This document shows positions 1-5,710 of a DNA stretch of 7,568 bases, piece by piece; position 1 is the first letter of the stretch, and each line of letters starts with the position of its first letter. The notes under the pieces are model-generated. The model saw only the letters and a list, made by a program, of their open reading frames with translations, searched no databases and was not told where the DNA came from. Position numbers and translations under genes: made by a program. This DNA comes from Planctomycetota bacterium (lineage in GTDB: Bacteria; Planctomycetota; Phycisphaerae; Phycisphaerales; UBA1924), in contig JAEYNG010000413.1 in assembly GCA_023412695.1 (NCBI GenBank), forward strand, positions 1 through 7,568, written 5' to 3'.

Positions 1-695
1 ACCGAGACGGGCTTCGTCCACGAGAGCCACCCCCAGTCGGGGCCGTAGACCGCGCCGAAGTCGAAGGCGACCTCCGCCTGAACGACCGGATAGACGCTCC
101 AGACCGGGTGCACCACCTCGTAGACCCACGCCCCCGCCCGGCCCGGGCCCTTGGCCGTGAAGCCCCAGTTGTGCTCCTTGATCCAGTGGTCCAGCGACGA
201 GGGGTCCGGCCGCAGCGATGGCTTGTCCGCGACGATCCGGACCGTCTGCGGCCCGACCCGCGGCCACGTCAGCGTGTACCGCGCCTCGATCGTGCTGGGG
301 GTCTGGGTGATCCGCGTCTCGATCGGCGCGCACACGTACGGCTCGTTGTACAGCCTCCTCGCGATCGCTGCGATGACCGCACGGGGCACGATCTCGCGGA
401 TGAACATGACCCCCCGGTGCCCGGCCTGCCGCACGTAGAACCGCAGGTTGATCTCGGGGAAGTTGGTGAACATGGGCCAGCGCACGCCCATGACCCGGGT
501 CGAGAGGAACTCGAAGGCCACCAGCGAGACCAGCGCGGTGTGCCCGGGCGGCGCGCCGTACTGCTCCAGGTCGTGCCGCTTGTCGAGCACGATGTCCGCG
601 CCCGCGGGGACGTGCGCGGCGAGCACCTGCGGCGGGACCGCGTACGTCACGATCGCGAGATTCGCCCATCGGGCGGTGAGGAACGGCCGCGCCAT
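1..695 (-). CDS. DUF2071 / YqjF-like family protein (partial, C-terminus off the left edge)
   Basis: Translating the minus strand from an ATG at 695 gives 231 uninterrupted residues running off the left edge. They begin MARPFLTARWANLAIVTYAV and match the DUF2071 (B. subtilis YqjF-like) pattern as I know it: an N-terminal FLTAxWxNL segment, VSLVAFEFLSTRVMG (56-70), NLRFYVR (83-89), GVMFIREIVPR (95-105) and LYNEPY (115-120). YqjF is about 240 residues, so only a short C-terminal piece should be missing. The family is related in fold to acetoacetate decarboxylase; no reaction or substrate is established, so I assign no function. No Shine-Dalgarno sequence precedes the ATG; instead TATCCT lies exactly 6 nt upstream, suggesting a leaderless message. 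The gene is divergent from the stress-protein gene at 771 across 75 bp. Family call fairly sure, function unknown. Confidence 0.85.
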   Translation of the reverse strand, partial: MARPFLTARWANLAIVTYAVPPQVLAAHVPAGADIVLDKRHDLEQYGAPPGHTALVSLVAFEFLSTRVMGVRWPMFTNFPEINLRFYVRQAGHRGVMFIREIVPRAVIAAIARRLYNEPYVCAPIETRITQTPSTIEARYTLTWPRVGPQTVRIVADKPSLRPDPSSLDHWIKEHNWGFTAKGPGRAGAWVYEVVHPVWSVYPVVQAEVAFDFGAVYGPDWGWLSWTKPVS

Positions 696-701
696 CGGGC
701 G

Positions 702-707
702 AGGATA
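702..707 (-). promoter_or_regulatory. Candidate -10 element TATCCT for a leaderless DUF2071 transcript
   Basis: On the minus strand TATCCT is followed by 6 nt and then the ATG at 695. A -10 hexamer ending 7 nt before the A of ATG would place the transcription start at the start codon itself. The -35 region is weak (CGGACC at 17 bp spacing shares only GAC with the consensus). The same arrangement occurs at three other starts in the window. Confidence 0.45.
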
Positions 708-756
708 CGTGCACCGAAGAGTTCGGTCCGGCCGCGCCGTACCATTGCCGCGACGG

Positions 757-764
757 TAAGGAGG
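757..764 (+). promoter_or_regulatory. Strong Shine-Dalgarno TAAGGAGG
   Basis: TAAGGAGG lies 6 nt before the ATG at 771. It decides the start of the universal stress protein gene: the open frame reaches back to about 108, but that 5' part overlaps the divergent DUF2071 gene and shows no family similarity. Confidence 0.8.
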
Positions 765-770
765 CAGGCG

Positions 771-1640
771 ATGGACGCACTGAAGACGATTCTCGCGGCG
801 GTGGACTTTGGACGCGCATCCGAGGCCGCGCTTGCGCAGGCCGTCCGGATGGCGAAGTGGAACCGGGCCAAGGTCCACGCCCTGCACGTCGTCGATACCG
901 GCGTCGTGATCGAGGCGGAGGAGATGCTGAGCATTCTGCGGGAACAGATCCAGCGATCGCTCGAGGACGAGGCGAAGGAGCGGTGGAGTCGCTTCGCGGC
1001 GAGCCGGGCGGGGTGCGAGGATTGCGCGTTCGAGGTCGCGGTGAACAACCCGCGCCACGCCGTGCTCGGGCTCGCGCGATCGTTGAGCGCCGACCTGCTC
1101 GTGATGGGCGTCCGCGCCGACGACGAGGGCGGCAAGGGCCCCGGGCCGCTCGCCGTGGCGTGCACGGAGAACGCCCCGTGCCCGGTGCTGCTGACGATCG
1201 AGGGGCAGTCCGCTGCATTCCGCTGCGTGGTCACCGGCACCGATTTCTCCCAGACCTCCATCCGCGCACTGATCGCCGGCGGACGGGTCGCGCTGCAGGA
1301 CGGCGCGGCGCTGCACGTCGTGCACGTTGTGCGGCCCCAGGCGTTGCGCGCGTTGAGCGCGGCGAAGCAGGCCGAGGCGATCGCCTCGCTCCGCGACCGC
1401 GTCGAGGCCGAGTGCGCCAAGCTCGGCGACGTGCTCGGGTACCTGCGGCCGCGGATCGAGGTGATCGAACACGCCAGCCACGGCCGCGGACTGGTGGAGT
1501 ATGCTCGCAACGTGAACGCGGACCTGATCGCGTTGGGAACGCGCGGGCGCACCAACATGCGCGAGGTGCTGCTGGGTTCGACGGCGGAGCGAGTGGTCCG
1601 CTCGGCCGGGCGGAGCGTGCTGACGATCCCGGCGGTCTGA
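771..1640 (+). CDS. Tandem-domain universal stress protein (UspA family)
   Basis: The gene encodes 289 residues, from the ATG with a strong ribosome binding site, made of two consecutive Usp domains (about 5-143 and 150-289). Usp proteins are cytoplasmic alpha/beta nucleotide-binding proteins linked to stress tolerance; single-domain members are about 140-150 residues, so this is the double form. Each domain starts with the conserved strand and Asp (ILAAVDF, D12; VVTGTDFS, D158). The second domain keeps the ATP-binding signature G-2x-G-9x-G-S: G256, G259, G269, S270, followed by TAERVVRSAGRSVLTIP. The first domain has GVRADDEGGKGPGP at the equivalent place and lacks that signature, so only the C-terminal half is likely to bind ATP. 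The hydroxyacid dehydrogenase gene follows 28 bp downstream on the same strand, suggesting co-transcription. Which stress it serves cannot be read from the sequence. Confidence 0.93.
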   Translation: MDALKTILAAVDFGRASEAALAQAVRMAKWNRAKVHALHVVDTGVVIEAEEMLSILREQIQRSLEDEAKERWSRFAASRAGCEDCAFEVAVNNPRHAVLGLARSLSADLLVMGVRADDEGGKGPGPLAVACTENAPCPVLLTIEGQSAAFRCVVTGTDFSQTSIRALIAGGRVALQDGAALHVVHVVRPQALRALSAAKQAEAIASLRDRVEAECAKLGDVLGYLRPRIEVIEHASHGRGLVEYARNVNADLIALGTRGRTNMREVLLGSTAERVVRSAGRSVLTIPAV

Positions 1641-1668
1641 ACGCCGCGGCGACGGAGTCACAGCACGC

Positions 1669-2622
1669 GTGAGCAAGCCCCTGGTCATCCAGACCGAGCA
1701 CCTTGACGCCGACGCGGGCGTGTGGCTGCGCGAGCGTTGCCGCGTCGAGGTCTGCCCGTCGGACGACCCTCGCTTCGACGCGCTCCTGCCCGAGGCCGAT
1801 GCGCTGCTCATCCGGACGTATACGAAGGTCAATTCATCCGTGCTCGCGCGTGCGCCAAAGCTCAGGGTCGTCGCGCGTGCCGGCGTCGGCCTCGACAACG
1901 TGGACATCCCCGCGTGCACGGCCCGGGGCGTGCGGGTCGTTTCCACGCCGGGGGCGAACACCCGGGCCGTCGTCGAACTCGCCTTCGCGATGATCTTCGA
2001 TGTGCTTCGGCCGCGGGTGTTCCTCGACCGCGCCATCGACGAGACGCGCTGGAAGGAGCTGCGCAAGGAGCTCCAGGCCCCGCGCCAACTCGCGGGGATG
2101 ACGCTCGGCATCCTCGGCTTGGGCAAGGTCGGCTCCGCAATGGCCCGCCTCGGCGCGGCGTTCGACATGCACGTGATTTACCACGACGTGCGCGAGATCG
2201 AGCCAGGCCAGCGGTTCGGCGCGCAGCCCGTCTCGCGCAACGACCTCTTCAAGCACGCGGACGTCCTGAGCTCACACGTCGATGCGCGGCCCGAGAACAG
2301 GCTCATCATCGGCGAGCGCGAGCTGGGCATGTGCAAGCGCAACGTCATCCTCGTCAACACCTCGCGCGGGTTCATCATGGACAACCACGCCCTGCGGGCA
2401 TTCCTTGTCGCCCACCCCGGGGCGTGCGCGCTGCTCGATGTTCACGAGCCCGAGCCGATCGAAAGCGACTACCCGCTGCTCGGCGTCGCCAACGCGCACC
2501 TCACGCCGCACATCGGCGCGGCGACGGCGGACGCCAACCGCAACATGTCGTGGGTCGTGCGCGACCTCTGGCGGGTGCTCAGCGGCGAAGAGCCGGAGTG
2601 GCCGGCGAACGAGCGGATGTAA
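1669..2622 (+). CDS. D-2-hydroxyacid dehydrogenase, phosphoglycerate-dehydrogenase-like, no ACT domain
   Basis: The 317-residue product is an NAD(P)-dependent D-isomer-specific 2-hydroxyacid dehydrogenase, a family that interconverts 2-hydroxy and 2-keto acids. The dinucleotide fold shows GLGKVG (G150, G152, G155) and an acidic residue, D173, at the end of the next strand, which favours NAD over NADP. The catalytic trio is present: R233 in NTSRG, E262 in LDVHEPEP and H281 in LTPHIGAAT. VVARAGVGLDNVDI (67-80) and NTRAVVELAFAMIF (97-110) are typical of the SerA-like branch. The protein ends after the catalytic fold, without the C-terminal ACT or ASB regions of many biosynthetic SerA enzymes, so a role in serine synthesis is possible but not shown; substrate unknown. 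Start GTG at 1669, with a modest GGAG 11 nt upstream; it follows the stress-protein gene by 28 bp. Confidence 0.9.
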   Translation: MSKPLVIQTEHLDADAGVWLRERCRVEVCPSDDPRFDALLPEADALLIRTYTKVNSSVLARAPKLRVVARAGVGLDNVDIPACTARGVRVVSTPGANTRAVVELAFAMIFDVLRPRVFLDRAIDETRWKELRKELQAPRQLAGMTLGILGLGKVGSAMARLGAAFDMHVIYHDVREIEPGQRFGAQPVSRNDLFKHADVLSSHVDARPENRLIIGERELGMCKRNVILVNTSRGFIMDNHALRAFLVAHPGACALLDVHEPEPIESDYPLLGVANAHLTPHIGAATADANRNMSWVVRDLWRVLSGEEPEWPANERM

Positions 2623-2828
2623 GCGGATGCAAAGACCGTACACAGAGGTCGCGGAGGCAGACACAGAGGGCACGGAGAGAGGCGGGGATGCAGTCTCGCG
2701 CAGAGCCACGGAGAGATCGGGAGCCATCGGCCGAAGATCCGCGCAGGTCAGAGGGACAGAAGGCCGCCACAGATCAACCCAGATGAACTAGGTGGAAGCA
2801 GGGATCGCAGATCAGAAGAGGCGGATCA
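2623..2828. repeat. Extragenic degenerate CACAGAGG / CACAGAT repeat block
   Basis: This spacer contains no credible gene. Its first half is made of 9-nt units related to ACACAGAGG: ACACAGAGG 2640-2648, TCGCGGAGG 2649-2657, ACACAGAGG 2661-2669, GCACGGAGA 2670-2678, and more diverged forms near 2699-2716 and 2746-2760. It then switches to a second motif: CACAGATCAAC (2768-2778) and CCCAGATGAAC (2778-2788) match at 9 of 11 positions. The last part (about 2800-2840) is rich in GATC-containing words. I have the impression that such purine-rich degenerate repeats are common between genes in planctomycete-type genomes; their function is unknown. One segment recurs inverted at 3263-3286. Confidence 0.6.
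2691..2714 (+). repeat. Left arm of a 24-bp inverted repeat around the small membrane gene
   Basis: The segment begins CAGTCTCGCGCAGAGCC and matches the reverse complement of 3263-3286 at 22 of 24 positions (T/C at the 4th and A/G at the 18th position). The two arms bracket the zinc-ribbon gene at 2880-3230, about 550 bp apart. Confidence 0.7.
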
Positions 2829-2869
2829 TTGATCACGCTCGCTGAAATCGCGGATAAGACCCTTTTGCC

Positions 2870-2875
2870 GGAAGG
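2870..2875 (+). promoter_or_regulatory. Candidate ribosome binding site GGAAGG
   Basis: GGAAGG sits 4 nt before the ATG at 2880. It supports that start over the in-frame TTG at 2829, which lies inside repeat-like DNA. The spacing is somewhat short, so the support is moderate. Confidence 0.45.
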
Positions 2876-2879
2876 CCCG

Positions 2880-3230
2880 ATGACGGCGGCAATCGCGATT
2901 GGTGTGCTCAGTCTCATGCTCGGCGTGCTGCTATCCGTATTCGCGCGACGCGCTCGATGGCTGGCCTTCGTTCCGGCCGCGATCTTCATCTGCATATGGC
3001 ACCTCGAATGGACTGAGTTTGGCCCACACATCGTGCGGGAGTTTGGCCGACACTTCATGCCGTGGCTGTATGGTTCAACACTGGCACTCCAACTGCCCGC
3101 TCTGTTGGTTGTCGCTGTCTGGCCGCGTCGTTGGTCCAAAGGTCGTGTGTACGCCGTTGGATGCACCGCCTGCGGGTATGACATGCGCGGGTTGAGCGCC
3201 ATGTCCTGCCCGGAATGCGGCGGCTACTGA
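2880..3230 (+). CDS. Small membrane protein with C-terminal zinc ribbon (CGYDxRGL...CPECG type)
   Basis: The 116-residue product has three hydrophobic segments (about 2-22, 27-40 and 66-81) and a C-terminal four-cysteine zinc ribbon: C95-x2-C98-GYDMRGL-x5-C110-x2-C113, ending three residues later. The CGYD-R/L-RGL...CPECG ribbon recurs, as I know it, at the ends or starts of many uncharacterised planctomycete membrane proteins; its role is unknown and I assign none. Start: ATG at 2880, preceded by GGAAGG; an in-frame TTG at 2829 would add 17 residues but lies in repeat-like sequence and precedes the hydrophobic segment by a poorly conserved-looking stretch. A hand count of 2881-3060 gives about 60% G+C against about 72% in parts of the next gene, and third codon positions are more mixed. 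Inverted repeats flank it on both sides, hinting at acquisition or insertion. Real gene likely, function unknown. Confidence 0.75.
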   Translation: MTAAIAIGVLSLMLGVLLSVFARRARWLAFVPAAIFICIWHLEWTEFGPHIVREFGRHFMPWLYGSTLALQLPALLVVAVWPRRWSKGRVYAVGCTACGYDMRGLSAMSCPECGGY

Positions 3231-3262
3231 TCCGCACTCGTCGCGGCGTGCCTCTCTCTGCG

Positions 3263-3286
3263 TCTCCGCGGCTCTGCGCGAGGCTG
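3263..3286 (-). repeat. Right arm of the 24-bp inverted repeat, within CAGAG-type repeat DNA
   Basis: The segment 3263-3286 is the inverted partner of 2691-2714 (22 of 24 matches). On the minus strand it continues into CGCAGAGAGAGGC (3250-3262), again of the degenerate CAGAG type seen upstream. The whole spacer 3231-3336 is short (106 bp) and otherwise shows only the putative -10 element of the next gene. Confidence 0.65.
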
Positions 3287-3324
3287 TTCGCAGCGGCCCC
3301 GTGAGAGCTTGATGGTCAACCGCC

Positions 3325-3330
3325 TACGCT
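3325..3330 (+). promoter_or_regulatory. Candidate -10 element TACGCT for a leaderless transcript
   Basis: TACGCT is followed by exactly 6 nt (CCCGCC) and the ATG at 3337, with no Shine-Dalgarno sequence between. This matches the TANNNT-N6-start layout at 702-707 and 6293-6298. No convincing -35 hexamer is visible. Confidence 0.45.
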
Positions 3331-3336
3331 CCCGCC

Positions 3337-4047
3337 ATGAGCCGAAAGGTGCCGGAAGTACGCGTCATCAGCATTGGCACGCTCAGCGCCAACCCCCTCT
3401 GGGACGAGCGCGGCAACATGCGGACGGCCCACGCCACCACCACGCTGATCCGCTCCGGGGACCGCGTCGTCCTCGTCGACCCCGGCCTGCCCGACCGCGC
3501 CATCGCCGCGCGACTCTTCGAACGCGCCGGCCTCAAGCCCGAGGCCGTCACCCACGTCTTCCTCACGTGCTTCCGGCCCGATGTCTTCCGCGGCATCCTC
3601 GCGTTTGAGAAGGCCAAGTGGTGGATCAGCCAGGACGAGCGCGAGCAGGTCGGCGTGCCGCTGGTCGGCAAGCTCCAGGAGGCCGCGCAGGCCGGCGACG
3701 CCGAGCTGAAGGCCGCGCTCGAGCTCGACGTCGGGATCCTGAAGCGGTGCGAGGCCGCGCCCGACGAGCTCGCCCCGCACGTGTCGATGTTCCCGCTCCA
3801 CGGCGTGACGCCCGGCCTGACCGGCGTCATCGTCGCGATGCCCGGCTCCGGCGGCGCGGGCGCAACGGTCCTCATCGCCGGCGACGCCGTGCCGACGGTC
3901 GAGCACCTCGAGCGCGGGCAGGTCCTCTCGCCCGCGGCGGATGTCGTGCAGGCCAAGGAGTCCTTCGCCGAGGCCGTCGAGATCGCCGACATCATCGTCC
4001 CCGGCCGGGACAACATCGTGCTGAACCCGATGAAGGGCCGACGCTAG
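3337..4047 (+). CDS. Metallo-beta-lactamase-fold protein lacking the metal-binding histidines
   Basis: The 236-residue protein follows the MBL-fold plan: TTLIRSGDRVVLVDPGLPD (35-53) matches the first strands and their conserved Asp (D48), AGLKPEAVTHVFLT (64-77) leads to the metal motif, and TPGLTGVIV...VLIAGDAVPT matches the later PGHT-and-GD region (D183 kept). The metal ligands are largely gone. The usual HxHxDH after FLT reads C78-F-R-P-D82-V, keeping only the Asp; the PGHT histidine is replaced (VTPGLTG, though a histidine sits at H155); the final GH reads VPGRDN (221-226). It therefore probably does not hold a normal dinuclear zinc centre and may be a non-catalytic or binding member. Start: ATG at 3337 without a Shine-Dalgarno sequence but with TACGCT 6 nt upstream. 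It converges on the cysteine-repeat gene with 7 bp between stops. Fold call good, function unknown. Confidence 0.8.
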   Translation: MSRKVPEVRVISIGTLSANPLWDERGNMRTAHATTTLIRSGDRVVLVDPGLPDRAIAARLFERAGLKPEAVTHVFLTCFRPDVFRGILAFEKAKWWISQDEREQVGVPLVGKLQEAAQAGDAELKAALELDVGILKRCEAAPDELAPHVSMFPLHGVTPGLTGVIVAMPGSGGAGATVLIAGDAVPTVEHLERGQVLSPAADVVQAKESFAEAVEIADIIVPGRDNIVLNPMKGRR

Positions 4048-4054
4048 TCCGACC

Positions 4055-5578
4055 TCAGTCGTGGCGCTCGAGGTAGCACTCGACGAACATCGACATGTCC
4101 GCCTCGTTGGTGACGCCGTCGTGGTCGAAGTCGCCGACGCCCGCAAACCACGACGCGAGGAACGCGGTGAGGTCGCCCAGCGAGACATCCCCGTCGTGGT
4201 TCCAGTCGCACCCGGCGACATCACCCTGGCATGCCCCGGCCCAGCACGAGCCGCCCGGCATCCACCAGCCGCCGGTGGCCGCGCAATCCGCCTGTGACAT
4301 CGTGGCGCAGATGTTCGTATCCCCGACACAGCACGCGCCAATACCCGCCGAGCAAGTGAACTCTTCGCAGGAGCTTCCGACGCCCATGAACAGGCCGTTC
4401 TGGTCGAAGCACTGCACGCGTGTCGCGATCACGCACCCGCCGGACGCCAGGCAGCATGCCCCGCTCCCCGACTCGGGCAGGCAGATGTGCGTGACGCAGT
4501 TCGACCCCTCGCCCATGTGCGTGCCGGCGCGCAGCAGGCAGTCGAGCACCGAGAGCTGCTCGCAGTCGCCGCTGGGCAGGCAGCACGCGCCGATCGGCCC
4601 GGTCCGTCCGTCATAGGGACACGTAAAGCTCGTGCACGGCACGCTCGGGCCCTGGAAGTCGCCGTTGAGGCTGATGCAGTCCGAGCGCGTCGTGGCGATG
4701 CACACGCCGGCCGCGCCGCAGCACGCCCCGGTCAGGCTCTCGCACGCCGCGACGGCGCAGCCGAAGTTGCCGCGGAACACGCCGCCGAGCCCGATGCAGT
4801 CCGTTCCGCTGGTGATCGCGCAGCCGCCGGTCGGCAGGCAGCACGCGCCTTCTGACGGCTGGCAGGCCGGCGGGTCGCACGTCGTGCCCTCGGGCTGCGG
4901 CGTGCCGCCCGCACCCGCGCACTTTGAGAGCGTCGCGAGGAAGCAGCTCCCGTCGTCGAGGCAGCACGGCCGCGGCGATCCGCCCCGGACGACATTCACG
5001 CACGCGCCGTTGCCGCACGTCGTGCCGGAACCCAGGAACGTGCCGCCGCTCATCCCGCACCCTTCTTCGTTCATCACGATGCACCCGCCCTGCGGCAGGC
5101 AGCACGCGCCGTTGACGCGTCCCGGGTCGCACAACCGCGGCCGGCACACACGCCCCTCATTGAAGAACGTGCCGCCGAGGGCCTCGCAATCCGAGCGCGT
5201 GCGGATGATGCAGTTGCCGAACGTCAGGCAGCACGCGCCGATCTCGCGTGTGCGCATCTCGTCGCGGCAGTTGGCGACCGAGCCGCACGCCACGTCGGGC
5301 CCGCAGAACACCCCGCCGCGGCGGTTGCAGGCCGCGCGAGCGATCACCACGCACCGGCCCCCCGCCAGGCAGCAGGCCCCGACCACCCGCGGCCGGCAGG
5401 TGACGGTGTCGCACGACTCCTGCGCGGGCTTGAACGCCCCCGCCTGTGCGCGGCACTCGGCACGCGAGGTTACGACGCACGAGCCGTCGGGCAGGCAGCA
5501 GGCCCGGATCACCTGGGCCTTCGCCACGCCGGCCAGCGACAGCGCCACGAGAACTCCGTACATCAGCCGAATGATCAT
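4055..5578 (-). CDS. Secreted ten-repeat cysteine-rich protein with dockerin-like C-terminus
   Basis: The 507-residue product starts with a signal peptide (hydrophobic LMYGVLVALSLAGVA, then AKA before Q22). Ten repeats of 40-47 residues follow, with adjacent cysteine pairs at 27, 69, 116, 159, 205, 246, 286, 332, 375 and 416. The basic repeat is GACCLP-x-G-x-C with spacing CC-x5-C-x7-C-x12-13-C-x4-C and a conserved GG-x-F before the fifth cysteine. By my count 63 of 507 residues are cysteine, which implies extensive disulfide bonding outside the cytoplasm. Residues 458-469 (DWNHDGDVSLGD) and 483-494 (DFDHDGVTNEAD) form two EF-hand-like calcium loops as in dockerin type I modules, framed by C457 and C501. 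Such modules are frequent at C-termini of planctomycete secreted proteins; their partner is unknown. I prefer the ATG at 5578 to a TTG at 5680, because it puts the signal peptide at the N-terminus. No good ribosome binding site is seen. Probable surface or extracellular structural or adhesive protein; role inferred. Confidence 0.88.
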   Translation of the reverse strand: MIIRLMYGVLVALSLAGVAKAQVIRACCLPDGSCVVTSRAECRAQAGAFKPAQESCDTVTCRPRVVGACCLAGGRCVVIARAACNRRGGVFCGPDVACGSVANCRDEMRTREIGACCLTFGNCIIRTRSDCEALGGTFFNEGRVCRPRLCDPGRVNGACCLPQGGCIVMNEEGCGMSGGTFLGSGTTCGNGACVNVVRGGSPRPCCLDDGSCFLATLSKCAGAGGTPQPEGTTCDPPACQPSEGACCLPTGGCAITSGTDCIGLGGVFRGNFGCAVAACESLTGACCGAAGVCIATTRSDCISLNGDFQGPSVPCTSFTCPYDGRTGPIGACCLPSGDCEQLSVLDCLLRAGTHMGEGSNCVTHICLPESGSGACCLASGGCVIATRVQCFDQNGLFMGVGSSCEEFTCSAGIGACCVGDTNICATMSQADCAATGGWWMPGGSCWAGACQGDVAGCDWNHDGDVSLGDLTAFLASWFAGVGDFDHDGVTNEADMSMFVECYLERHD

Positions 5579-5633
5579 GCGTGCAAGTCCGATCTGGGGA
5601 AGAGGATCCCTTGTGATCGGATACGAGGCCGGG

Positions 5634-5702
5634 GCGGTCGGCTTGCGCGCGACTCGGCCGGCCGGTGCGGAATTGCGCAAGTTGCGGTCGGCTCGGCGCG
5701 CG
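5634..5702. repeat. Direct repeat with a TTGCGCAA palindrome upstream of the cysteine-repeat gene
   Basis: GCGGTCGGCT occurs at 5634-5643 and again at 5684-5693, exactly 50 bp apart, and each copy is followed by a similar GCGCGCG run. Between them lie two palindromes, CGGCCGGCCG (5655-5664) and TTGCGCAA (5673-5680). The 132-bp spacer between the DinB-like and cysteine-repeat genes (5579-5710) otherwise holds nothing I recognise, and must contain the latter's promoter if that gene is transcribed alone. A regulatory role is only a guess. Confidence 0.35.
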
Positions 5703-5710
5703 TCCGTGCC

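Noticed and set aside
108..770. 5' extension of the universal stress protein frame back to position 108
   Set aside because: The extension is arginine- and proline-rich shadow sequence antisense to the DUF2071 gene. A strong Shine-Dalgarno sequence at 757-764 and the family N-terminus fix the start at 771.
2640..2790. Possible CRISPR array in the repeat block
   Set aside because: Units are 9-11 nt, imperfect and adjacent, with no regular spacers of 25-45 nt and no cas genes.
2829..2879. TTG start for the zinc-ribbon gene, adding 17 residues
   Set aside because: The segment resembles the repeat-derived DNA upstream and has no ribosome binding site. ATG 2880 has GGAAGG upstream and opens directly into the first hydrophobic segment.
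3316..4341. Long minus-strand open frame across the MBL-fold gene
   Set aside because: Low-complexity antisense shadow in GC-rich DNA, with no recognisable domain; it spans two real genes on opposite strands.
4221..5520. Plus-strand open frames across the cysteine-repeat gene
   Set aside because: They are reverse images of the repeated cysteine codons (recurring CAGCACGCGCC words). The minus-strand frame has the signal peptide, regular cysteines and calcium loops.
5579..5680. TTG-initiated 34-residue extension of the cysteine-repeat protein
   Set aside because: It would bury the signal peptide inside the protein. The ATG at 5578 gives a normal exported N-terminus.
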